Origin: Symbiodinium natans
Taxonomy: Eukaryota > Sar > Dinophyceae > Suessiales > Symbiodiniaceae
Direction of reading: 5' to 3'
Length of the DNA stretch: 64,000 nt
Assembly (NCBI GenBank): GCA_905221605.1
Contig: CAJNDS010002168.1
Coordinates: forward strand, 1,140,931 to 1,204,930
Numbering within the stretch: the stretch's first letter is position 1; each line of letters opens with the position of its first letter. Shown here in pieces: positions 49,261 to 60,009 of this stretch. The translations under genes and the position numbers were made by a program. The notes beneath the pieces are model-generated. The model had not been told where the DNA came from and did no database searches. It worked only from the letters and a program-made list of their open reading frames with translations.

Positions 49261-49807
49261 GGTTTAGGGGTTTACTGGTGCAGAGTTCATTCAGTTCCAG
49301 CGGGGTTTCAAGCGGGTTGAGGGCTTGTAGGGTCTCTGTATGACTTTGGCAGGGTCGAGCGAAAGCTCAACAGAATGCCACCCTGTCTGCAGCAAGACAA
49401 ATAAGTTGTCCCGAGCCAAGATTGTGACAGCAAATTGTGCTGGTTTGTGCTTTTTGTTCGCAACGAGGCTAGAACAGCTGCATGCAACCAGCTGGCGTGA
49501 GATTTCATTCCGCTCAAAGTGTCATAGAGCTCCTGAAGTTTTTCTTGCAGTGGGGCTTGAGGGCTTCAGGGTTGTGTATACGTCGGGGTAGCTCTAGGCG
49601 TACCAGACATGGGGTCAACTGCAACCAAGTAGACATCAACTACGTGCCCATTTAGAAGTATAACCTAACAGTCCCACGATCCCCAAAACACCCCCCCCCC
49701 CCCCCCACAAAAAAAGGGAATAAGGGCCTACTTTGGGTCCTACTGGTAGTAGCTCTAAACCCTACCCCCCCCCCCCAAAAAAAAAAGAAATAAAACGAAC
49801 AAAAACA

Positions 49808-49831
49808 ATGCATATATATATATATGTATGT

Positions 49832-49865
<34 letters not shown>

Positions 49866-49912
49866 GCATATACATATACATATACATATACATATGCATA
49901 TACATATATAGT
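49808..49912. repeat. CATATA microsatellite
   Basis: About seventeen ATACAT/ATGCAT hexamers. A poly-C/poly-A pair lies just upstream (49766-49792). The preceding 49261-49680 is unassigned spacer. Confidence 0.95.
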
Positions 49913-50009
49913 ATAAATAAGGAAGAGGGAATAAGGGCCCTACTCTGGGTCCTACCACTACTCCCTAAGGCTATGAACCCCCCTCCCTTAAGGACCCTGT
50001 AAACCTTGA

Positions 50010-50122
50010 TTTGATTAAGAACCCCAAAAGAATAAAACATAGTAATCCCTATATTACCCTTAATAAAGAAGAACACTTTTTTATGTTTGAGATTTTTTGC
50101 GGAGTTCTTAGGCAATTAGTAG
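50010..50122. mobile_element. Repeat family G copy
   Basis: Shares AATCCCTATATTACCCTTAA...AAGAAGAACACTTTTTTATG...GAGTTCTTAGGCAATTAGTAG (in pieces) with 52644-52733 and 9665-9735. Confidence 0.5.
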
Positions 50123-50189
50123 AAGGTCAAATCCTTGAAGCCGAAACGTTCTGCAAGGCGAACTTCGGGGCGAGGGGTGGGTCTCCTGT

Positions 50190-50725
50190 TAGGGTTTAGG
50201 GTTTAGGGTTTAGGGTGTAGGGTTTAGGGTTTAGGGTTAGGGTTTAGGGTTTGGGTCTAGGGTTTAGGGCTTAGGGTTATTGGGGTTCACTCACCCCCAA
50301 TACCGCTCAACACCTGGGGAAGCTGAAGGGTTAGGGATTCAGGGTTCAGGGTTCAGGGTTAAGGGGTTCAGGTGGGGGGGCCCCGAGGGTTAGGGTTTGG
50401 GATTTAGGGATTTAATAACCCTAAACCCTAAACCCTAAACCCTAAACCCTAAGCCCTAAGCCCTAGACCCTAAACCCTAAACCTAAACCCTAAACCCTTA
50501 ACCCTAAACTCTGAACTAAGCTTTGGGGGGTTTGGATTTACGGTTTGGAAATCATGGTTTCTAGGGGTCCGGGGGTTGCCCGCGCAGGACGGAACCATCC
50601 TGTGCCTTATCCGCACAGGCCGGCGCTTTCTGCCCTGAACCCCAAAGGTTCAACCCTAAACCCTACTACCCGAAACCCGAGGTTTTAGGGTTTTAGGGTA
50701 TAGGGTATAGGGTTTAGGGTTTAGC
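50190..50725. repeat. TTTAGGG and CCCTAAA tracts
   Basis: TTTAGGG at 50190-50278; CCCTAAA/CCCTAAG at 50417-50515; TTTAGGG/TATAGGG at 50680-50725. Confidence 0.9.
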
Positions 50726-51629
50726 CAAACTTGCATGAGCAGGAGCTAATGGGAGGGGCGTGTCATAGAACTTCCACCCACCACGCAAATCCAAAGCCTC
50801 CAGAGACAGGGACCTCATCTGGTTCCTTGTTGGTTATAATTTTACATTTTTCGCATATGAAATTCCAAATAAGGAGCAAACATGGTCATGTTTAATATTA
50901 TCCCACCAAAGAAGCAGTTATTCTAAGGGGTATAAGGAGGGACCCCTAAGTAGCCAAAATGACCCCTAAATAACCCCTAAGGTCCCTTACAAGGATCCCT
51001 CTTGTCGTCCCTTGATTATTCTCGGCCCACCTTTTGTAGGTAGGCCAAGCAGGCTTTTGCACACTTCCGACTCTTTGCGGGAGGTGGCTGAACCACACAA
51101 GCAGTATCCCTTCCGAACCAAGTCCTGAGAAAGCGTAGTTTCGAAGCCGCAAAATCTAGAACTCTAAACCCGAAACCCTAAACCCCAGTCCCTAAACCCT
51201 AAACCGATCTAAACCCCAAAGCCCTATCAACCCATAGGCCCGACACGCCGCTACACTCTCAACCCACAACGTCAAACCCTTATCTCCCTGCCCCCTCTCC
51301 TAAACCCTAAACCCCTCCCCCCCCTCCCCCCCCCCCCTCAGCTCCCCAGCTTTTTGTGGGACGCCAGGACGGCAACGCTGCATGCGTTTTCCCATGGGCC
51401 TCTTGGCTCATGTGGCCTGACGCCTCCTTGTGTTGGTGGTTCGTTTCGCGTTTAAGAGCAGGGTTCAGGGTTTAGAGTTTCGGGTTTAGGGCTTAGGCTT
51501 TTGGGTTTAGGGCTAAACCTTGAACCCTTAACCCTTAACGCTTAACACCGAAACCCGATCCTAACTTCTAAGCCTCACACCCTAAGACCAGCTCCTGCCC
51601 CTGAACTCGCCAAAAACCCGGCCCCAGAA
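50726..51629. other. Unassigned spacer with a small G-to-C telomeric turn
   Basis: Mostly unique. 50930-51015 matches part of 37330-37410 (short-element sequence). 51490-51545 turns from GGGTTTAGGG to CTAAACCTTGAACCC. 51315-51340 is C-rich. Confidence 0.5.
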
Positions 51630-51815
51630 ACCCTAAACCCTAAACCCTAAACCCTAAACCCTAAACCCTAAACCCTAAACCCTAAACCCTAAACCCTAAA
51701 CCCTAAACCCTAAACCCTAACCTAAACCCTAAACCCTAAACCCTAAACCCTAAACCCTAAACCCTAAACCCTAAACCCTAAACCCTAAACCCTAAACCCT
51801 AAACCCTAAACCCAG
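51630..51815 (-). repeat. CCCTAAA array, about 26 units
   Basis: Nearly perfect; one unit lacks a C (CCTAAA) near 51720. Confidence 0.96.
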
Positions 51816-52309
51816 AACCCCAACACCGACGCCCAAGGTTTCGAGCACGTTCCTGGGCAAAGGTCCCGCTTTATGCCGCAGAGCGCTGTGCCGGTTGCCA
51901 GGTTGTAGGGCTTGTCTACGGTTTTTTGAGTGGTTTTTTGGGGTTTGTTTTTTTAGGGTTTTCGAGGGTTGTTGAGAGACTGTTACGTTTTTTGGAGTGT
52001 TTTTAGAGTCTTTATGGGTTTTGAGGGTGCCAGGAGGTTTGAGCCTTCCCTCAGTGGTGTGGCTGGGATAGGAAGCGTCTGCAAGGTTGGGACAAAAGAA
52101 CCTAACTACTTGGATGCAAAACTCAAGCATTTGCTCTCAGCCTGGGATCCTTGTCTTTTCTTGTCGTTCGATTTCAAAGGGGGCTCGCACGTTTCCTGGC
52201 AAGTAGCCTAATTTGCAACGGCGGAAAGAACAAGGGGAATACTCATGAACGTTTTCCCATTTTCGACCACTGATTCATGACTTGTGTTCTTCTTTCAACT
52301 CCTTTTTTC

Positions 52310-52346
<37 letters not shown>

Positions 52347-53189
52347 GTGATGGGTTTCAGGCATATTTTTCAGAGGGTTTAAGGGACATCCTAGCATACT
52401 ATTGTAAGGGAGTCCAGGAGAGCGAACAGGAAACACAGCGAAGACATGATAGAATTCCGCATCAATGGTTGGTATAATATTCGTGTTTGGGATGGTCTTT
52501 ACTCTGAACCCTAAAGGTGGCTCTTGTGATATGTGCTCACGCTTCATGAGCCAAGAGCAATAACATCCCTGTAACATCCCTTGGAACGACTTCTCATGAA
52601 TGGTCTTCCTGGTGCTCATTCATTTACTATTTGCCTCAGGACCTCCCAAAAACACATAAGATAATACTCCCTATATTCGTATAAGGAAGAACATGTTTGT
52701 TTTTTTGGGGGTTCTTGAGCAATTCGTAGGCAAGGGTCCTTGAGAAATTCATGAGCCGGCTTCATTGACTCGACTCCACTTGCCAAGTCAAAAAATGAAT
52801 CTCCGGCTTCTCGTTATTTCTTCTTTTAATTTCTATTTTTGATGTTCTGTGTTACTTGGGGGCTTCAGGGTTGCACGTTTTACAATGTTTCCTTTGTGGT
52901 ACTTTACTGTAACTTTAGATCCTTACCTTTTTTGGGCTTGTTGGGTTTCTTTTTCAGGCAGCTAAAAGTTTAATTTATAGCTACCCTCCTGAGTGCAGCC
53001 AAGTTTCCTTGGGTTTTTGAACCCACAGTATCAACCTGCTGGCAGCGCCCGGCATGGGCTGTACAAAGTTTCGCTGCGAAACGCCTACACGCACAGTCCC
53101 GGCGTGGCCCCGCTGCTACGACCGCATTCCTGTCTCGGAGGGCTGTTTATTCACATTCGGGCCCCATTTTGGCGTCCTTCTTCCAACCG
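51816..53189. other. Longest repeat-poor spacer outside the retrotransposon
   Basis: About 1.37 kb without telomeric arrays. It contains a (GT)13 tract at 52308-52333 followed by GA repeats, and a family G element at 52644-52733. Frames of 112-114 codons on the minus strand lack motifs. No gene called. Confidence 0.5.
52644..52733. mobile_element. Repeat family G copy
   Basis: ACTCCCTATATTCGTATAAG, GAAGAACATG and GGGGGTTCTTGAGCAATTCG match the other family G copies at 9665 and 50010. Confidence 0.5.
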
Positions 53190-53296
53190 GGTTTAGGGTT
53201 TAGGGTTTAGGGTTTAGGGTTTAAGGTTTAGGGTTTAGGGTTTTAAACCCTAAACCCTGGGCCCTGAACCCTGAACCTTGAACCCTGAACCCTAAA
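53190..53296. repeat. Head-to-head telomeric junction
   Basis: TTTAGGG units (53190-53242) turn directly into CCCTAAA/CCCTGAA units (53243-53296) through GGGTTTTAAACCC. The junction shares the GGGTTT/AAACCC palindrome with no unique DNA between the arms. Confidence 0.9.
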
Positions 53297-53730
53297 CTTG
53301 TAGAATTTAAGCCTTTAAAGAAGGTAAGGGGTCACCTAAGTAACTTCCTTTTAGACCAAGGTAGAGAACTTCCACACGTGTAGTACCCGCATGGGCCACC
53401 TATGTTCATGGTAGTGGACCACGCCGCTCGTACCATCATGTCTTCAGGTCAGAGGCCTTGAGTTGTCTCGGCCCACGCCGCGTTTCAACTGTTTGACGCC
53501 ACGGGGCTTCATGGTGCAGCTCCCTCTTCGTCGAATATTCGTTTAGGGTTTAGGGTTTCATGTTGACCTGTGGTGCCCCAAAGAAACCCGAAACGGGAGC
53601 TGCCATCATGAAGCCAGGCCCTTACTTTCCAAGCTTGATATCCTTGATATCCTTGGGGTGTGCGTTGTCGAGGTTTACGCCGTCCGAGGGATCCAGCCCA
53701 CGTCCGCACTGCGCTCCCATAACAGGGTTT

Positions 53731-53887
53731 GCTTGGAGGTTCATGGGGGGTTTAGGGTTCAGGGTTCAGGGTTTAGGGTTGGGGTTTGGGGTTTAGGGTT
53801 TAGGGTTTGGGTTTGGGGTTATGTGTGGTCTTAACCCTGCTTGGGGTTCTTTCAGCCCTACTCTAACTTCCCATGAACCGTCGAGTG
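53731..53887. mobile_element. Palindromic element family B split by a TTTAGGG array
   Basis: Left end GCTTGGAGGTTCATGGGG and right end TTCCCATGAACCGTCGAGTG are family B. The telomeric tract 53747-53822 starts 16 bp inside the left end. The uninterrupted family B copy at 17898-18023 has no such tract. Confidence 0.65.
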
Positions 53888-53930
53888 AGGTGACCTTTCA
53901 AGACTCGAGGTATGAACCCTAAACCCAGGT

Positions 53931-54008
53931 TTGGGATGTTTTCCCTTTTCCGAATAGGGATTAAAGCAATCCCCATGCAGGAAATTAGAATCGCGGGGAA
54001 CATCCCAA
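53931..54008. mobile_element. Palindromic element family A, short copy
   Basis: 78 bp with ends TTGGGATGTTTTCCC and GGGGAACATCCCAA and inner AGGGATTAAAGCAATCCCC. Shorter than the ~100 bp copies, and no clear target duplication. Confidence 0.6.
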
Positions 54009-54081
54009 CCCTAAATCTTGGTGCAGTATACATGTAGGTACCTGCAGAGGCCAAAAACCTGTAAAAACAGGTGCATGCCTT

Positions 54082-54780
54082 CTAAACCCTAAGCCCTAAG
54101 CCCTAAGCCCTAAGCCCTAAACGCTAAACCCTAAACCCTAAACCCTGAAGCCATCATAAGAACCCCTATCACTTGGGATGTATACTTATTACACGCCTGA
54201 CTGGTTGACATCCTGTATGGTCTTCGGGCTTTAGGGAGGCAGGTACGCATCCTACGTAAAACCCGAAACCCCAAACCCCAAACCCTAAACCCTAAACCCT
54301 AAACCCCAAATCCTAAACCCTAAAAACCCTCAAGGGCCTGCATGATGCTGTCTTCTCAAAGTACATGCGGAAGGTCCTTGCAAAAGCCCCCAGTAGTGAG
54401 GACACTTAGTAGAGCCTCAAAGCTTCAGTGACGTAATCCCCTAAACCCCAATCCCAAGCCATAAAGCATCCTAAGCCCTAAGCCCTAAGCCCTAAGCCCT
54501 AAGCCCTGAGCCCTAAGCCCTAAGCCCTAAGCCCTAAGCTCTAAGCCCTAAGCCCGGAGCCCTAAGCCCGGAGCCCTGAGCCCTAAACCCTAAGCCCTAA
54601 GCCCTAAGCTCGCAGCCCCAAGCCAAACCCTAAACCCGAAATGGCCCTAAACCCCCAGCCCTAAGCCCTAAACGGCCCTTGGGGCCCAAGCCCTAAACCC
54701 AAAGTCCTAGGCCTATCCTCCCCTAAAACCCGAAACCCTAAACCCTAAACCCTAATCCCTAAACCCTAAACCCTAAATCT
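54082..54780 (-). repeat. CCCTAAG and CCCTAAA arrays
   Basis: 54082-54150 (CCCTAAG then CCCTAAA), 54262-54330 (CCCCAAA/CCCTAAA), 54470-54640 (about twenty CCCTAAG units with CCCGGAG variants), 54725-54780 (CCCTAAA). The 54470 block is the longest CCCTAAG run seen. Confidence 0.92.
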
Positions 54781-54858
54781 GGAACCCTAGCGGAGGGCGA
54801 GACAGCCCGCTCCTTTGTAGAGCTTTTCGATGCTTTCGGCTGAGGAACATTCTGTCCA

Positions 54859-54891
54859 TCGGATCCCCCCGAGGCTTTTCGGGGGATCCGA
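54859..54891. other. Perfect 11 bp hairpin
   Basis: TCGGATCCCCC (54859-54869) and GGGGGATCCGA (54881-54891) pair exactly around an 11-base loop, immediately before a TTTAGGG array. No T run follows, so a terminator role is not supported. Confidence 0.7.
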
Positions 54892-54892
54892 C

Positions 54893-55172
54893 GATTAGGG
54901 TTTAGGGTTTAGGGTTTAAGGTTTAGGGTTTAGGGTTTAGGGTTTAGGGTTCAGAGGATAGGGTTTCCGGGTTTCTGTCCAGTTCAAGTGTGGAGGTGTG
55001 TGCTTGGCGTTAAAAGGGCTTAGAGGTGTAAAGTGTTGGGTCAAGGGGGATTCGGATTTCAGCCGCAAGCTTCTGAGACCAAGGGTTTAGGGTTTAGGGT
55101 TTAGGGTTTAGGGTTTAGGGTTTAGGGTTTAGGGTTTAGGGTTTAGGGTTTAGGCTCTAGGGTTTAGGGTCC
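54893..55172 (+). repeat. TTTAGGG arrays
   Basis: 54893-54960 and 55083-55172. The spacer after them, 55173-55633, is unassigned apart from isolated TTTAGGG units. Confidence 0.93.
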
Positions 55173-55633
55173 GGAACAATCTTTGACAAGGTTCAGGGGT
55201 TAAGGTGATGGGGTGTTTAGGGTTTAGGCATGCAGGGTTTAGGCGTCAGGACACTTTAGGGTTTGTCGGGATCAACTTGGATCTCGCAGACAGGATGTGC
55301 TTTGTCCTCGCCTGTCTTCCACTTGGAGCTACGTGGGGTTAGATTTCTCGCGCTGGGGATTCCTTGCACAGCTCAATGATTGGCAAGCCCTGCCCCTCTT
55401 TTTCCTTGGCTCTAGCAGCTGAGGAGGGAGGGAGGGTAGTCCTCAGTGAGAGAAGCATGTGCTGCGAAATCATGTGGCCGAATGATTCACAGATGAAGGA
55501 CTGGCCCTGAGCAGCAGCACCCGATTCAGGTGTGGAGTAGTACCAGCCTTCGACGATTCACAGCTTCTTCGGCCAGACTCGCGCACGATAGGGCCTTGAA
55601 GGAACTGAGGGTCCTGACTACTAAACACCTCTC

Positions 55634-56009
55634 TAAACCCTAAACCCTAAACCCTAAACCCTAAACCCTAAACCCTAAACCCTAAACCCTAAACCCCAAA
55701 CCCCAAACCCCAAACCCCAAACCCTAAACCCTAAACCCTAAACCCTAAACCCTAAACCCTAAACCTAAGCCCAAACCCTAAACCCTAAACCCTAAACCCT
55801 AAACCCTAAACCCTAAACCCTAAACCCCTCACCCCAGCACTGGGATCTGGGCTTCTCAACCTGCGGAGATCGGGAGTCTTTAAGGTTGAGGGTTTCGGTG
55901 TTGCTGCGGCTCTCTTCGCGCGTCCTCCAGACAGCAGCGGCCGGCGGAGAAACCGGGGGTAATTGAGCTGCACCCTAAGCCCCAACTCCTAAACCCTAAA
56001 CCCTATACC

Positions 56010-56055
<46 letters not shown>

Positions 56056-56098
56056 ACCTAAACCCTAAACCCTAAACCCTAAACCCTAAACCCTAAAC
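55634..56098 (-). repeat. CCCTAAA, CCCCAAA and CCCTCAA arrays
   Basis: 55634-55825 with four CCCCAAA units in the middle; 55985-56098 with seven CCCTCAA units (about 56008-56057) followed by CCCTAAA. Confidence 0.95.
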
Positions 56099-56099
56099 T

Positions 56100-56250
56100 G
56101 AAGCGAGCTGCGGGCGCTGCGATGAGCAGCAGCGAGCGTGCAGGGGGCGACAGCCCCTGCCAGCTCCGGAGCAGGCACGACAGTCGCTGCGAAGGAGCTC
56201 CGGCACCGGCTCGGTGCCGGCGCACGCGACAGGCGTGCTGGAGCATAAGA
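56100..56250. other. GC-rich block with several hairpins
   Basis: GCAGGGG/CCCCTGC (56140-56160), GCACCGGC/GCCGGCGC around GGCTCGGT (56200-56222), and repeated GCTGCGA/AGCAGC motifs give strong local folding potential. It could be a structured RNA or an element remnant; I recognise no RNA family. Confidence 0.4.
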
Positions 56251-56278
56251 GAAATATATGACCCTAAACCTTGGGTCG

Positions 56279-57836
56279 GCTCGCGACCATCCTAGGATTT
56301 AGGATTTAGGATTCAGGGCCTTTAGGGTTTAGGATTCAGGGCCTTTAGGGTTTAGGATTCAGGGCCTAGGGTTTAGGATTCAGGGCCTTTAGCGTTTAGG
56401 ATTTAGGATTCAAGCCTTTAGGCACCCCCGCCAGAGCACCCCCGCCAGAGCGCCCCCGCCAGAGCACCCCCGCCAGAGCACCCCCGCCAAGAGGAGACAG
56501 AATTTACGAACAGAACGAACCCCTTCATTTCCAGATTTTCCGTACCCGCAGTTCAAAATGCTATTTTTTAGTATTGGAATTGATGGTTTCCCTGGCGGGC
56601 GGGACGCGGCGGGCCCCCTGACGGGCGGGAGGCCCCCTTACGGCCCTTACGGGCGGGAGGCCCCCTTACGAGCGAAAGAGCCACCAAAAGGCTTCAAAAG
56701 CCTTCGAAAGGCCCCCTAAAAAAGGTGGACCCCAGGATTTCCCTGTACCCGCAGTTAAAAATGCTATGAGCACCCCCGCCAGAGCACCCCCGCGAGAGCA
56801 CCCTGCTGGAGCACCCAATCCCTTTCATTTCCAGGTTTTGCCCGTCCCCGACCCCCACCAGAGAGCCCCCGGAGGGTTTAGGATTCAGGGCCTTTAGGGT
56901 TTAGGATTCAGGGCCTAGGGTTTAGGATTCATTTAGGGTTTAGGATTTAGGATTCAAGCCTTTAGGCACCCCCGCCAGAGCACCCCCGCCAGAGCGCCCC
57001 CGCCAGAGCACCCCCGCCAGAGCACCCCCGCCAAGAGGAGACAGAATTTACTAACAGAACGAACCCCTTCATTTCCAGATTTTCCGTACCCGCAGTTCAA
57101 AATGCTATTTTTTAGTATTGGAATTGATGGTTTCCCTGGCGGGCGGGACGCGGCGGGCCCCCTGACGGGCGGGAGGCCCCCTTACGGCCCCCTTACGGGC
57201 GGGAGGCCCCCTTACGAGCGAAAGAGCCACCAAAAGGCTTCAAAAGCCTTCGAAAGGCCCCCTAAAAAAGGGGGACCCCAGGATTTCCCTGTACCCGCAG
57301 TTACAAATGCTATTTTTTAATATTGGAATTGATGGTTTTGGGCGCCCTTCCATTTTTCCCAGAACCCTTAGAGGGTGGAGACCCCCACCAGAGCACCCCC
57401 ACTAGAGCCCCCCCCTCCGCCAGTGCACCCCCGCCAGAGCACCCCCGCGAGAGCACCCCTGCCGGAGCACCCAATCCCTTTCATTTCCAGGTTTTGCCCG
57501 TCCCCGACCCCCACCAGAGAGCCCCCGGAGGGTTTAGGATTCAGGGCCTTTAGGGTTTAGGATTCAGGGCCTAGGGTTTAGGATTCATCTAGGGTTTAGG
57601 ATTTAGGATTCAAGCCGTTAGGCACCCCCGCCAGAGCACCCCCCAGAGCACCCCCACCAGAGCACCCCCGCCAAGAGGAGACAGAATTTACTGACAGGAC
57701 GAACCCCTTCATTTCCAGATTTTCCGTACCCGCAGTTCAAAATGCTATTTTTTAGTGTTGGAATTGATGGTTTCCCTGGCGGGCGGGACGCGGCGGGCCC
57801 CCTGACGGGCGGGAGGCCCCCTTACGGAATCCCAAA
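56279..57836. repeat. GC-rich macrosatellite, three units of about 540-660 bp
   Basis: Each unit contains GGGTTTAGGATTCAGGGCC repeats, then CAAGCC(T/G)TTAGGC, a GCACCCCCGCCAGA 14 bp minisatellite, GAGGAGACAGAATTTAC, TTCATTTCCAGATTTTCCGT, TGCTATTTTTTAGT and a GGGCGGGAGGCCCCCTTACG block. Unit starts (CAAGCC...) are at 56411, 56955 and 57611. Adjacent units are nearly identical, so expansion is recent. Open frames within it are artefacts of the repeats. Confidence 0.85.
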
Positions 57837-57966
57837 GCACAAACCTCAATCCGAGGAACAAACAGCGTGGAATATGAGAGGAGAGCCGACAACAAATATA
57901 TAAAAACCCTAAACCCGACCAAGGTCATAAATTGGGTGGGTGGGTTGGGAGAGGACGTGAACCTTG

Positions 57967-58005
57967 GCGCACACCACAACACACGCCCTGCGTGGTGGTG
58001 TGCGC
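57967..58005. other. Perfect 11 bp hairpin
   Basis: GCGCACACCAC (57967-57977) and GTGGTGTGCGC (57995-58005) pair exactly around a 17-base loop, just before the longest CCCTAAA array. Confidence 0.7.
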
Positions 58006-58019
58006 GGAGCGTATGACAC

Positions 58020-58360
58020 ACCCTAAACCCTAAACCCTAAACCCTAAACCCTAAACCCTAAACCCTAAACCCTAAACCCTAAACCCTAAACCCTAAACCC
58101 TAAACCCTAAACCCTAAACCTAACCCTAAACCCTAAACCCTAAACCCTAAACCCTAAACCCTAAACCCTAAACCCTAAACCCTAAACCCTAAACCCTAAA
58201 CCCTAAACCTTCAACCCTAACCCTAAACCCTAACCCTAAACCCTAAACCCTAAACCTAAACCCTAAACCTAAACCCTAAACCCCTAAACCCTAACCCTAA
58301 CACCCTAAACCCTAACCCTAACCCTAAAACCCTAAACCCTAAACCCTAAACCCTAACCCA
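58020..58360 (-). repeat. Longest CCCTAAA array in the window
   Basis: About 340 bp. The left two thirds are near-perfect. The right third (58200-58345) contains many CCTAAA and CCCTAA units, that is, six-base slips. Confidence 0.97.
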
Positions 58361-58456
58361 AAGCCAAAGCCCCAGGCTTGACATGCGCAGCTTAGAGTTG
58401 AGGGTTCAAAGCCGCACATCGCGATAAGATCAAACAGACAAGCAGCAACGTCTCAG

Positions 58457-58722
58457 CTCCCCCCCTCCCCCCCCCCCCCTCCCCCCCCTCCCCGCCTCCC
58501 CCCCTCCCCCCCCCCCCTCCCCCCTCCCCCCCCTCCCCTCCCCCCCCTCCCCTCCCCCCCTCCCCCCCTCCTCCTCCCCCCCCCTCCCCCCTCCCCCCCT
58601 TCCTCCTCCCCTTCCCCTCCCCCCCCCTCCCCCCCTCCCCCCCTCCCCCCCCCCCCCCCCCCCCTCCCCCCCCCTCCCCCCCTCCCCCCTCCCCCCCTCC
58701 CCCCCTCCCCCCCTCCCCCCCT
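58457..58722. repeat. 265 bp C/T tract, (C5-13 T)n
   Basis: Almost pure C runs separated by single T, or CTCCTC, on the plus strand. It can form G-quadruplexes on the minus strand or triplex DNA. The glycine-rich minus frames over it are artefacts. Confidence 0.95.
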
Positions 58723-58946
58723 TTATTATCTCGCCGTTCACGTCCCCTCCCCCCAAACAGTCCCAAACCCAAGCCCCAAGCCCTCCTGGGTTTGGGTTGA
58801 AGGCTAAAGCGAGTCGAGGGAACACAGCGAACAGTTTTTGGGGGGGATGCCTGGGAGGCATACCGAGTTCTTAACAAGCACTCCCCAACGCGGCTTGAGA
58901 TCATGGTCTTGTTGTACGAAAAGCGATCCAGGGCCCACAGTTTATA

Positions 58947-59058
58947 ACCCTAAACCGTAAACCCTAAACCCTAAACCCTAGGCCCTAGACCCTAAACCCT
59001 AAACCCTAAACCCTAAACCCTAAACCCTAAACCCTAAACCCTAATTAAACCCTAAACC
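58947..59058 (-). repeat. CCCTAAA array
   Basis: About fourteen units with CCCTAGA/CCCTAGG variants on the left. The spacer 59059-59713 is unassigned unique sequence. Confidence 0.94.
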
Positions 59059-59713
59059 TTATATCGACCCCCTCCCCATGTTGCAACCACAAGTAGAAGA
59101 TTTGGCTGTGGGTTTTTCGGGAGGGGGGGGGGAGGGTAATGTTCGGAAATACCCCAACATGCCTGAACCCTAAGCCAGACCCTTTACGAGAACTCCGCCA
59201 ATTGCTGTTCCGCAGTATTCTTCTCCATCACGTCTGAGCCCCACTAGCAATGATCTTGGAATCGCCTCACCTCAGGGCCAGGTTAACGCAGCTCACTGCG
59301 GACAATCATTGCGCACGGCTGCTGCAAAGGCCTAACCTACAGCGTTGCCGATACATTCTTGGGTCGAATAAGGATTAGGTTTCGGGTTTTGGAGTGTTAC
59401 AAGGGGGTACGCCCTGTTGTAGACGGAGCAACCATGGAGCCTTCCGCAGTGGCAATCATCGTCGCTGCCAGCGTCTTGGGCGCTTTCTGCCGAGCGGCCA
59501 CAGGCTAAAGTTCAGGGCTTCCGGTCTGAAAACTAGAGGCATAGTTCAATGAACACATCAATCACAACAACTGTATGTCAATGTATTTATATACATATGC
59601 ACAAACGTTATATGCGTAATTTCGGGTCATTTTGAAGCATGTACCCGCGTCAGGCAGAAACGTTGAGGTCAACAACCGAATCCATGGAAGGGGTTCTGGA
59701 GGGCTCCAGGAGG

Positions 59714-59925
59714 GTTAGGGTCTAGGGCTTCGGGTCCAGGGTTTAGGGTCTAGGGGTCAGGGTTTATGGTTTAGGGTGTTGGGTTTAGGGCTTAGGGTTT
59801 TGGGTTTAGGGGTCAGGGTTTTAGGGTTTTGGGTTTAGGGGTCAGGGTTTAGGGTTTTGGGTTTAGGGGTCAGCGTTTAGGGTTTAGGGAGTAGGGTTTA
59901 GGCTTTAGGGGTTAGGGTTTAGGCC
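59714..59925 (+). repeat. Degenerate TTTAGGG array with a repeated composite unit
   Basis: TTTTGGGTTTAGGGGTCAGG (about 20-27 bp) recurs three to four times, a higher-order repeat built from variant telomeric units. Confidence 0.85.
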
Positions 59926-60009
59926 TGTGAAGCACCAAGCTCGGCCCACAAAGCCCAGGGAACTTCGAGAACCCCGGAAGCGTGAGTTGTCAACAATGTT
60001 TTAGTTTCT

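Noticed and set aside
54859-54891. Hairpin as a transcription terminator
   Set aside because: A perfect stem but no T run and no upstream gene; the organism appears eukaryotic, where this signal would not apply.
57102-57560. Proline-rich plus frames in the macrosatellite
   Set aside because: They translate the GCACCCCCGCCAGA minisatellite in several frames at once.
58392-58904. Glycine-rich 170- and 143-codon minus frames
   Set aside because: Translation of the C/T tract; a composition artefact.
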